From NCBI GenBank assembly GCA_936928855.1, contig CAKZHZ010000081.1, positions 1-45,180 on the forward strand: a stretch of DNA of 45,180 nucleotides. Direction: 5' to 3'. Position 1 is the stretch's first letter. Every line of letters starts with the position of its first letter. This stretch comes from an uncultured Polycyclovorans sp. (GTDB lineage: Bacteria; Pseudomonadota; Gammaproteobacteria; Nevskiales; Nevskiaceae). The notes under the pieces are model-generated. The model was given only the letters and a program-made list of their open reading frames with translations. It had not been told where the DNA came from and did not search any database. Shown here piece after piece: positions 1-7,241 of this stretch. The translations under genes were made by a program, and so were the position numbers.

Positions 1-235
1 AGTGATACAGCGTTGCACCCAGAAACAGGATCAGCACCACGGCCACGCTGGGCGCCGACACCCAGTGCTCGACCGCGGCGTAGTCGCCGCCGGCCAGCCG
101 GGCAACCGAAAACACGAACCACAGGCTGAGCGGCACCAGCGCAACGGCAGACACCCGCTGCATCCAGAAATGATGGACCCCCGACTTGGCCGAACCCAGA
201 CCCTTTGCGCGTGACAATGGCGAACGTAAGCTCAT
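1..235 (-). CDS. sdhD: Succinate dehydrogenase membrane anchor subunit SdhD, partial
   Basis: Hydrophobic anchor of respiratory complex II, which with SdhC holds the SdhAB catalytic head on the inner membrane and helps form the haem b and ubiquinone sites. Only the first 78 codons are present; the frame is still open at the window edge. The N-terminus has a basic segment, then GVHHFWMQRVSAVAL, the usual SdhD lead into the first membrane helix, then a second hydrophobic helix (VAVVLILFLGATLYH). The ATG at 235 is preceded by GAGGG at good spacing and starts 10 bases after the sdhC stop, so it is in the same minus-strand operon. The rest of the gene and sdhA/sdhB should lie beyond the edge. Confidence 0.9.
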   Translation of the reverse strand, partial: MSLRSPLSRAKGLGSAKSGVHHFWMQRVSAVALVPLSLWFVFSVARLAGGDYAAVEHWVSAPSVAVVLILFLGATLYH

Positions 236-245
236 GGATCTGCCC

Positions 246-650
246 TCAAACAAGGTAGGCCGCGACCCAGATCGCGGCCGTGATGACGAAAGACGCGGCG
301 ACCGCGATGTAACCGCTGCGGTAGGCGGCGTCCATTTCCAGCGCGTGGCCGGCATCCCACACCAGATGGCGGATGCCGTTGCACAGGTGGTACATCAGCG
401 CCCAGGTCCAGCAGAACAGCAACGTCTGGCCATACCAGGCCGTCAGATGCAGCTGGAAAGCCCCATACAACTCGGGGCCACTGGCGAGGGTGATCAACCA
501 GGCGGCGACCAGCAGGGTCCCCAGCGACAGTCCGATGCCCGTGATGCGGTGGACAAAGGACAGCACCGAGGTCAACTGAAATCGGTAGTACTGCCCCAGC
601 ATGAAGGGGGACAGTGGCCGCGCAGGCACTTGCGGTTTGGAGGCGCTCAT
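246..650 (-). CDS. sdhC: Succinate dehydrogenase cytochrome b556 subunit SdhC
   Basis: Membrane cytochrome b subunit of succinate:ubiquinone oxidoreductase, 134 residues, a normal length. The family signature SFVHRITG is at residues 31-38, with Ser and Arg positions that line the quinone site in the family. The second signature, HLCNGIRHLVWD (about 88-99), has His88 as the likely haem b ligand. Three hydrophobic helices are visible. The ATG at 650 has GGGAG six bases upstream. It lies between the SDHAF4 gene (57-base gap) and sdhD (10-base gap), consistent with one operon. Confidence 0.95.
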   Translation of the reverse strand: MSASKPQVPARPLSPFMLGQYYRFQLTSVLSFVHRITGIGLSLGTLLVAAWLITLASGPELYGAFQLHLTAWYGQTLLFCWTWALMYHLCNGIRHLVWDAGHALEMDAAYRSGYIAVAASFVITAAIWVAAYLV

Positions 651-707
651 TCCGGCTCCCGGAGGGACGTGAAAGGATGACGGCAGCGGCGCGAACCGGC
701 TGCTCGC

Positions 708-914
708 TTAAAAGTCGATGCAGCGGCCGTTCTTTTCCCAGTCCCCATACCGGGTCGGATCGAGGCCATTCTGGCGCCCTCCGATTTCCGGTACGGCGGG
801 CGTTTCCCGCCGCGGCAACGCGGACAGCGGGATCGACCCGGGCGCCACGTCCTGCGGATTCGCAGTGTCGGGCGTGCGGGGTGGGATGTCAGAATCGGTG
901 CTCACAGCCCGCAT
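708..914 (-). CDS. Succinate dehydrogenase assembly factor 4 family protein (DUF1674)
   Basis: Small protein of 68 residues from the ATG at 914 (an ATG at 944 in the same frame would add ten). The C-terminus EIGGRQNGLDPTRYGDWEKN followed by GRCIDF is the conserved DUF1674/SDHAF4 signature, which always sits at the extreme C-terminus. In mitochondria SDHAF4 binds flavinylated SdhA and promotes its assembly with SdhB; the same role is inferred here. The N-terminal half is low-complexity, Pro-rich and unconserved, as usual. The position directly upstream of sdhC on the same strand supports the assignment. A GGAG lies 12 bases before the ATG at 914, so the start is not certain; a GTG at 905 is also possible. 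Confidence 0.85.
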   Translation of the reverse strand: MRAVSTDSDIPPRTPDTANPQDVAPGSIPLSALPRRETPAVPEIGGRQNGLDPTRYGDWEKNGRCIDF

Positions 915-952
915 AGTGTGACAAATCTCCCAAAGCACTGGCAATCAAACGT

Positions 953-1855
953 ATGGAAGACCTCTACCTCGCCCCCCTTCCCGACCTCGGCCTGATCACC
1001 GTCGCCGGTAGCGATGCGGCCACACTGCTGCAAGGGCAACTCTGCGGCGACGTTGCCACCATCACCGCAACGCAGAGCCTGTACACCGCGCTCAACAGCC
1101 CCAAGGGCCGAATGCTCGCCACGCTGGACCTCTGGCAACAGCCTCCGGGCTACTGGCTGGGCCTCCACCGCGACATGGTAAAGACCACCGCCGACCGGTT
1201 GCGCCTGTTCGTCTTGCGCTCCGACGTCCGCATCGACACGCTGGACAGCGCCCCTCACGTTCGCGCACTGATGGGCGCTCAGGCCCTCGACTGGCTGGGG
1301 GGTCGCGGCTGGCCGATTCCCGCAGCGCCGTTTGCCGTCACCGAGGTGGCCGGGCTGCGGATCGCGCGACGCCCCGGTGACACCCCGCGGTTCCTCCTGC
1401 TCGGCGACCCCTCGCTTATCGCGGCCCTGCCGGTGCGCCGGGCCGACAGCCTTGCCACGGCCTGGCAGCGGGCCGACATCGAAGCCGGCGTGGCGACGGT
1501 CTACCCCGCCACCCGCGACCATTTCATCCCGCAGATGGCGGGACTCGACCGCCTGGGCGGAATCAGCTTCACCAAGGGCTGCTACACCGGACAGGAAGTG
1601 ATCGCCCGCCTGCACTACCTTGGGCAGGCCAAACGTTCCGCCTATCGGGCCAGTTGCACCGCCGTCGCCTCCCCGGGTGATCCTGTTCATCTGGCGGATG
1701 GTGGTACTGCGGGCGAAGTGGTGGATGCCTGCGAGGACGGCCCGCACCACCGCCTGCTGCTGGTGCTGCAGGACGCCATGGCCGGGGCTGCCCTACAGGT
1801 GAACGGGCAGTCACTTTTTGATCTTCAGCCTGTTTCCGGGCAGGCTCCAGGTTGA
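953..1855 (+). CDS. ygfZ: YgfZ/GcvT-family folate-binding Fe-S maintenance protein
   Basis: A 300-residue cytoplasmic protein related to the GcvT aminomethyltransferase. The hallmark KGCYTGQEV begins at Lys208; its Cys210 is the conserved cysteine of the YgfZ subfamily, which separates it from true GcvT. YgfZ proteins bind tetrahydrofolate and are needed for synthesis or repair of some Fe-S enzymes. Its position divergent from the sdh genes, with only 38 bases between starts, fits a role near Fe-S succinate dehydrogenase. The start ATG at 953 gives MEDLYLAPLPDLGLITVAG, a typical N-terminus. Confidence 0.92.
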   Translation: MEDLYLAPLPDLGLITVAGSDAATLLQGQLCGDVATITATQSLYTALNSPKGRMLATLDLWQQPPGYWLGLHRDMVKTTADRLRLFVLRSDVRIDTLDSAPHVRALMGAQALDWLGGRGWPIPAAPFAVTEVAGLRIARRPGDTPRFLLLGDPSLIAALPVRRADSLATAWQRADIEAGVATVYPATRDHFIPQMAGLDRLGGISFTKGCYTGQEVIARLHYLGQAKRSAYRASCTAVASPGDPVHLADGGTAGEVVDACEDGPHHRLLLVLQDAMAGAALQVNGQSLFDLQPVSGQAPG

Positions 1856-1889
1856 CGCGACGCCCGTCGTCAGCAGTAAGGAATCTGTC

Positions 1890-3290
1890 ATGAAGTTGAT
1901 GCGCGCTGTGGTGGTCTCGGCCGGTCTCTGGTTCGGGGGATTCGCGCAAGCGATGCCCATCGTCGATCTGGACGGCGTACCGATGCTGACCACCGACACC
2001 GCCGCAATCCAGGCCGCCATAACCCGCGCCAGCGACAACCCCCGCGTGTTTGCCGTTCCCCAGCACGTTACCCGGACGATCGCAGACGGCCGCTGGAGCC
2101 AGGAGGGCGATATGGCCGTCTGGCGCCTGCGCGTGTTCTCGGCCGGCGCCGCCCAACTGGCATTGCAATTGGAGGCCATCGCCCTACCGGAAGGCAGCCG
2201 CCTGGGCTGGCACGCGCCGGATGGCAGCGTGACTCACCGCTACCCCAACCACACCGACGGTCTGTGGTGGTCCCCCTTCCTGCCCGGCGAGTGGGGCGTG
2301 CTGGAACTTCGCGTGCCGGTCAACCACATGTCGAGCGCGCAGCTTGAGGTGGTCGCCGTCAATCACGCCTTTCAGGACACCGAGACCGTCTCTGCCAAGG
2401 CCGCCGACCCCTGCAACATCGACGCCGCCTGCCCGCAAGGCAATGACTGGACCGTTCAGGCGCGCGCCACCGTGCGGCTGACCATTGCCAACAGTGCGCT
2501 CTGCAGCGGCACATTGATGGACAACACGGCACACGACCGACGCCCCCTCATCCTGACCGCCAATCACTGCGGCATCACCACCAACAACGCCCGCTCGGTC
2601 ACGGCCCTGTTCAACTACGCGCGCAGCGGATGCGACAGCGGCACGGCAAGCCTCAACGATATCGTCGAGGGTGCACGCCGCCTGGGCGTGTCCACCGAGG
2701 CCGACACCACCCTGATCGAGCTGACCAGCACCATTCCCCCTGCATTCGGCGCCCGATATGCCGCCTGGAACGCCCGCCCGCCTTCGGAAGCCATCCCGCA
2801 ACAGGGCGCAGCGCTTCATCATCCGGATGGCGATGTCAGGAAGATCAGCCTCTATGTCACCCCGGCGCGGACACGGGAGAATGTCTCGGTCAGCAGCGGC
2901 CTGCTCAGCGGCTTCGATGTGGACGCCTGGGTAGTGAACTGGCAGCAGGGCACCACCCAGCAGGGTTCCTCGGGTGGCGGCTTGTTCAACGAAAGCGGCG
3001 CGCTGGTCGGCGTGCTGTCGGGCGGCACCGCGAGCTGCCAGAACCCGAATGGTGACGACTTCTTCGGCCGCCTGGAGCGGGCCTTCAGCACCAGCACGGC
3101 CATTGCCAACAATCTCGATCCGGTCAACGGTGGCACCGCCCGCCTGTCCAGCGCCACGGGCGGCAGCGGCGATGGCTTGCCACCCCTGGCCGATGGCGGC
3201 GGCGGCGGCAGCGGCCTCAGCCTCCTGGCATTGATGACGGCGTTACTGGCTGGGCGTCGCGTCCTCGCGGGCCCAGCGCGAGCGCAATGA
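1890..3290 (+). CDS. Secreted trypsin-like serine protease with GlyGly-CTERM-like tail
   Basis: 466 residues from the ATG at 1890; an upstream in-frame start at 1818 would bury the signal peptide. A signal peptide is visible (residues 1-21, cleavage likely after FAQA). A pro- or beta-rich region spans about 22-185, followed by a chymotrypsin-fold domain. The catalytic triad is readable: His226 in LTANHC, Asp272 in ADTTLIEL, and Ser361 in QGSSGGGLF. Several cysteines (175, 181, 205, 227, 248, 383) could form disulfides. The layout resembles lysyl-endopeptidase-like exported proteases. After a Gly/Ser linker the C-terminus has a Gly run, a short hydrophobic stretch (LSLLALMTALLA) and arginines (GRR), matching the GlyGly-CTERM pattern. 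The 3' end overlaps the convergent transporter gene by 74 bases. Substrate specificity is not readable. Confidence 0.88.
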   Translation: MKLMRAVVVSAGLWFGGFAQAMPIVDLDGVPMLTTDTAAIQAAITRASDNPRVFAVPQHVTRTIADGRWSQEGDMAVWRLRVFSAGAAQLALQLEAIALPEGSRLGWHAPDGSVTHRYPNHTDGLWWSPFLPGEWGVLELRVPVNHMSSAQLEVVAVNHAFQDTETVSAKAADPCNIDAACPQGNDWTVQARATVRLTIANSALCSGTLMDNTAHDRRPLILTANHCGITTNNARSVTALFNYARSGCDSGTASLNDIVEGARRLGVSTEADTTLIELTSTIPPAFGARYAAWNARPPSEAIPQQGAALHHPDGDVRKISLYVTPARTRENVSVSSGLLSGFDVDAWVVNWQQGTTQQGSSGGGLFNESGALVGVLSGGTASCQNPNGDDFFGRLERAFSTSTAIANNLDPVNGGTARLSSATGGSGDGLPPLADGGGGGSGLSLLALMTALLAGRRVLAGPARAQ

Positions 3291-4782
3291 TCCAGAGCAC
3301 CAGAGCGCTGATCAGCCCCAGCGCCATGAAACCGGTGAACACATCGGCATAGTGAGCACGTTGGGAGGCAAGATCCAAGGGCGGACCCGCCGGCATCGAC
3401 GCCAGCGTGCCCAGTCGGCCTGCCATCATTTCGCCGAAGGCCGACGCCAGAAACCACACGCCCATCATCAGCCCCGCCACCCGCGGCACCGACAGCCGCG
3501 TCACGGCAGACAGGCCGATGGGCGACAGCAGCATTTCACCGGTGGTCAGCACGCCGTAGGCAAGCACCAGTCCCCAGACGCTGACCCGACCGTCCGATAA
3601 CGGCCACCGCGCCCCCAGGGCAAGCACTCCCATGGCCAGACCGGCACAGGCCAGGGCCAGCGCGAACAGTCGCAGATCGCCGGGATGGCAGCCGCGTTGC
3701 GCCAACGCCGGCCACAACCGTGCGAACAGCGGTGCCATCAGAAAGATGAAGAAGGCGCCCAGCGCCGTGAGCTGGCTGGCCCGCCAATCCACCCCCAGGG
3801 CCTGGCGGTCGACCACACGGTCGACAAATGCGTTCCAGCTTCCATAGCTCTGTTCGTACAAACCCCAGAACACCGTGCTGAAGGCGATCAGCACCATCAA
3901 ACGGATCATTCGGGCGCGCTCCGGGCCATCGCAATGCCGCAGCACGAAGCGCCCCCACCACAGCAGCAGTATCGCCGCCGCCAGCAGGGCAACCGCTTCG
4001 GTCGCCGTCAGCGATACCGCATCCAACACCTGCAGGTGCGCCTGCATCAGCGGCCAGACCAGCAAGGCAACGGCCAGCGGCACGATCACCGCAAGCCCCC
4101 TGCTCACGCCCGTCAACGGCACCGGCGGAAGCCCGAGGTCGCCAAAGTGCCGGCGCCCGCCGACAAAGCAGACGAGTCCGACCGCCATGCCCACACCGGC
4201 CAACCCGAAACCCCAGCGCCAGCCCCAGGTCTCCCCCAGCCAGCCGCACAGCAGCGCAGCGGCAAATGCCCCGAGATTGATGCCCATGTAGAACCAGGTG
4301 AACCCGGCATCGCGGCGAGGATCGTCCTGCGCATACAGCGCCCCCACCAGCGTCGAAATGTTGGGTTTGAGCAGCCCGACGCCGGTGATGATCAGCGCCA
4401 GCGCGAGATAGAACACCTGCAGTGCCCCGGTGTCCTGCTGGCGCACACCGTCGATGAGGGTCGCCGGCACCCCTTCCCAGGCCATCGCGAAGTGGCCGGC
4501 GCACAGCAGCACGCCGCCCAGGATCACCGCCAGGCGGCTGCCCAGCCATCGGTCGGCCGCCAGGCCACCGAGCACCGGCAGGGCGTAGGCCAGCCCGCCG
4601 TAGGTGCCGAGCAGCAGATACGCCTCGTCGTCGGAGAAAAGGTGATGCTTGGTGATGTAGAAGAACAGCAGCGCCTTCATGCCGTAGAACGAGAAGCGCT
4701 CCCACATCTCGGTGAGAAAGCACACCACCAGACCCGGCGGGTGTGCGGACAACGCGGCGGGGCGGGAGGGAGACGGCGACAT
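3217..4782 (-). CDS. POT/PTR-family proton-dependent oligopeptide transporter
   Basis: Inner-membrane symporter of the major facilitator superfamily that imports di- and tripeptides with protons. 521 residues from the ATG at 4782 (a TTG at 4794 would add four). The POT signature ExxER is present as E25-M-W-E28-R29-F-S-F-Y-G in helix 1, followed by YGGLAYALPVLGGLAADRWLG, the family's loop 2-3 region. About 12-14 hydrophobic helices run to the end. The 3' end overlaps the protease gene tail-to-tail. It diverges from the RND exporter across a region holding a perfect palindrome (4841-4860). The pairing of an exported protease and a peptide importer suggests peptide scavenging, but the two are on opposite strands. 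Confidence 0.9.
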   Translation of the reverse strand: MSPSPSRPAALSAHPPGLVVCFLTEMWERFSFYGMKALLFFYITKHHLFSDDEAYLLLGTYGGLAYALPVLGGLAADRWLGSRLAVILGGVLLCAGHFAMAWEGVPATLIDGVRQQDTGALQVFYLALALIITGVGLLKPNISTLVGALYAQDDPRRDAGFTWFYMGINLGAFAAALLCGWLGETWGWRWGFGLAGVGMAVGLVCFVGGRRHFGDLGLPPVPLTGVSRGLAVIVPLAVALLVWPLMQAHLQVLDAVSLTATEAVALLAAAILLLWWGRFVLRHCDGPERARMIRLMVLIAFSTVFWGLYEQSYGSWNAFVDRVVDRQALGVDWRASQLTALGAFFIFLMAPLFARLWPALAQRGCHPGDLRLFALALACAGLAMGVLALGARWPLSDGRVSVWGLVLAYGVLTTGEMLLSPIGLSAVTRLSVPRVAGLMMGVWFLASAFGEMMAGRLGTLASMPAGPPLDLASQRAHYADVFTGFMALGLISALVLWIIALALGPRGRDAQPVTPSSMPGG

Positions 4783-4840
4783 GGCAAGGGGCAAGCGTCA
4801 GACCGCCGCAGTATAGGTGTCGCGGAGGCCCTGGCAATTC

Positions 4841-4860
4841 AACATACCCTCCGGTATGTT
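4841..4860. promoter_or_regulatory. Perfect 8-4-8 palindrome between divergent transporters (operator candidate)
   Basis: AACATACC, four bases, GGTATGTT: a perfect inverted repeat of 20 bases. It ends 26 bases before the RND exporter start (4887) and lies 58 bases before the peptide-transporter start. Size and symmetry fit a TetR-type dimer site controlling one or both genes. No regulator gene adjoins it. A short RNA hairpin in the exporter leader is the alternative. Confidence 0.5.
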
Positions 4861-4886
4861 CGCTGCGCTCATCACAGGGGAATCGC

Positions 4887-7241
4887 ATGGAAGCACGTCT
4901 CGCACGCGGATTGGTCGATCACCGCTGGAAAGTACTGGCGCTCGGCATCGGCCTCTTGCTGGCGCTCGCCGTCGGCGCCCGCCAGCTCTGGTTCGAAGCC
5001 AGCTACAAGGTCTTTTTTGACGCTGAAGACCCCCAGCTGATTGCGCATGAAGCCATGGAGGATGCCTACACCAAGGCCGACAACGTCGCCTTCGTGGTCG
5101 GCGCGCCGACCGGACAGACCGTCTTCACCCCCCGCACGCTGAGCGCGCTCCACGCCCTGACCGCAGACGGGTGGACCCTGCCGCGGGCGATCCGGGTCGA
5201 CTCCATCACCAACTTCCAGTACACGCGCGCCGAAGGTGACGACCTGATCGTCAACGACCTGGTGCCCGACCCCACGCTGCTGACACCCGAGCGCGCCGCC
5301 GCACTGCAGGACATTGCGCTCGACGAACCGGCCCTGATCGGCATGCTGCTGGCGGACGACGCCGAGGTGGCGAGCGTCAACGTCCGTATCGAATTGCCGC
5401 AGGACAGCCGGGAGATCACCCCGGCCAACGCCGAGATCATGGCGGCGGCGCGTGCGCTTCTGGCGGAATATCAGGCTGCCTATCCCGAACTCACGATTCA
5501 CCTCATGGGGCAGGTGGTGGTCAACCATGCCTTCAACGAGAGCGCCGAACGGGATGCCGCATCCCTGGTGCCGCTCATGTTCGTGGCGGTAATCGTGTTG
5601 CTCGGCGCCTTCCTGCGGTCGGCAACGGCCACCCTGGTCACCACCCTGGTGGTGGTCGCCGGCATTCTCATCACCGTGGGCGTCGCCGGCTGGCTGGGCT
5701 ACCAACTCAATCAGGTCAATATCTCGGGCCCGATCATCATTCTCACCTTGGGCGTGTCGGATTGCGTCCACATCCTGGTGCACTACCTGCGCGACCTGCG
5801 GCAGGGGATGTCCAAGCCCGATGCCATGGCCCATGCCCTGCGCATCAACCTGATGCCGGTGTTCCTCACCACCGTCACTACCGCGATCGGCTTCTTCTCG
5901 CTCAACGCGAGCGACTCGCCGCTGTTCCGCGAGCTGGGCACGATGGTGGGTCTGGGCGTCATCGGGGTGATGGTGATGACCCTGACGATGGTGCCGGCGC
6001 TGATGCTCAGCCTGCCACTACGGGTGAAAGTGACGGGGGACGCCGCCACGTCAACCCTGTCGCTGTCGACCCTGGCCAACCACATCCTGCGTCATCAGAC
6101 CCGGTACTTCTATGGCGCCCTCGGGCTGGGCGTGCTGATGCTGGCCTTTGTGCCCCGCAACGATCTCAACGACGACACCGTCGAGTACTTCCATCCCGAA
6201 CTGCCGGTGCGCCAAGCCTTCGATTTCGTACAGGAGGAACTGACCGGCATCGACTCCATTGCGTATTCGCTGCCATCCGGCGAACCCGGCGGCATCTACG
6301 ACCCGGACTACCTCCACGATGTCGAGCGCTTTGTCACCTGGCTGCGGGCACAGCCGGAAATCACGCATGTCTCCAGCTTTACCGACGTGCTCAAACGACT
6401 GAGTCAGAACATGCACGGCGGCGATCCGGCGTGGTACCGACTGCCGGACCAGCGCGACCTGGCGGCGCAGTACATCCTGCTTTACGAACTGTCGCTGCCG
6501 CAGGGCCTCGACCTCGCCACGCAGCTCACCTTCGACAAGTCGGCGACCAAGGTGGTCGCGCAGATCGCCAACGTCAAGGCCAAGCAGATCATCGCCATCG
6601 AGGACCGCGCCCAGGCCTGGCTCTCCGAGAACGCCCCGGCGCTGCAGACACCCGGCACCGGCCTGTCGCTGATGTTCGCGCACATCGGTCAGAACAACAT
6701 CAACAGCATGATCAAGGGCTCGCTGATCGCCCTGCTGCTGATCTCCCTGACACTGGTGATCGCACTTCGCTCCTGGAAATTCGGCCTGCTGTCGATGCTG
6801 CCGAACGCGTTCCCGTCAATGATCGCCTTCGGCATCTGGGGCTTGACCGTCAGCAACGTCAATCTGGCAGTGGCTGCGGTGTTTTCGATCACCCTGGGCA
6901 TCGTCGTGGACAACACCATCCACTTCTTCAGCAAGTATCTGGTAGCGCGCCGCGAGCGTGGCGACAGTCCGTCCGACGCCGTGCGCTATGCCATCTCGAC
7001 GGTTGGATCGGCGCTGCTGGTGACCACCGCATCGCTGGCGCTCGGCTTCTTCATCCTGGCCCAGTCCAACTTCGACGTGAACGCCTCGATGGGGCTGATG
7101 ACCGCCATGGTGATCGGCTTGGCCGTGCTGTTTGACCTGCTATTCTTGCCCGGCCTGCTGCTGCGCTTCGACCGCGCGCCGCGTCTGATGCCGGACGCCC
7201 GGGCGCCCGAGGCCACGCAGCCCCCGACTGCCTCCGGATGA
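4887..7241 (+). CDS. RND/MMPL-family exporter (COG1033 type)
   Basis: 784-residue inner-membrane protein built as two homologous halves. Each half has one helix, a large periplasmic loop, then a helix bundle resembling the sterol-sensing/MMPL domain. TM1 is at about residues 15-33. Helix-4 acidic residues typical of the family are visible: Asp292 in LGVSDCVHI and Asp675 in GIVVDNTIHF, likely proton-relay positions. Members of this group move lipids or other hydrophobic compounds; the substrate here is unknown. The ATG at 4887 has GGGG upstream; in-frame starts before it lack helix or SD support. The stop overlaps the next start as ATGA, so it is coupled to the AidB-like acyl-CoA dehydrogenase, hinting at a lipid-linked role. 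Confidence 0.88.
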   Translation: MEARLARGLVDHRWKVLALGIGLLLALAVGARQLWFEASYKVFFDAEDPQLIAHEAMEDAYTKADNVAFVVGAPTGQTVFTPRTLSALHALTADGWTLPRAIRVDSITNFQYTRAEGDDLIVNDLVPDPTLLTPERAAALQDIALDEPALIGMLLADDAEVASVNVRIELPQDSREITPANAEIMAAARALLAEYQAAYPELTIHLMGQVVVNHAFNESAERDAASLVPLMFVAVIVLLGAFLRSATATLVTTLVVVAGILITVGVAGWLGYQLNQVNISGPIIILTLGVSDCVHILVHYLRDLRQGMSKPDAMAHALRINLMPVFLTTVTTAIGFFSLNASDSPLFRELGTMVGLGVIGVMVMTLTMVPALMLSLPLRVKVTGDAATSTLSLSTLANHILRHQTRYFYGALGLGVLMLAFVPRNDLNDDTVEYFHPELPVRQAFDFVQEELTGIDSIAYSLPSGEPGGIYDPDYLHDVERFVTWLRAQPEITHVSSFTDVLKRLSQNMHGGDPAWYRLPDQRDLAAQYILLYELSLPQGLDLATQLTFDKSATKVVAQIANVKAKQIIAIEDRAQAWLSENAPALQTPGTGLSLMFAHIGQNNINSMIKGSLIALLLISLTLVIALRSWKFGLLSMLPNAFPSMIAFGIWGLTVSNVNLAVAAVFSITLGIVVDNTIHFFSKYLVARRERGDSPSDAVRYAISTVGSALLVTTASLALGFFILAQSNFDVNASMGLMTAMVIGLAVLFDLLFLPGLLLRFDRAPRLMPDARAPEATQPPTASG

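Noticed and set aside
1818..1889. Upstream start for the serine protease
   Set aside because: The extra residues would precede the clear signal peptide and overlap the end of ygfZ; the ATG at 1890 fits better.
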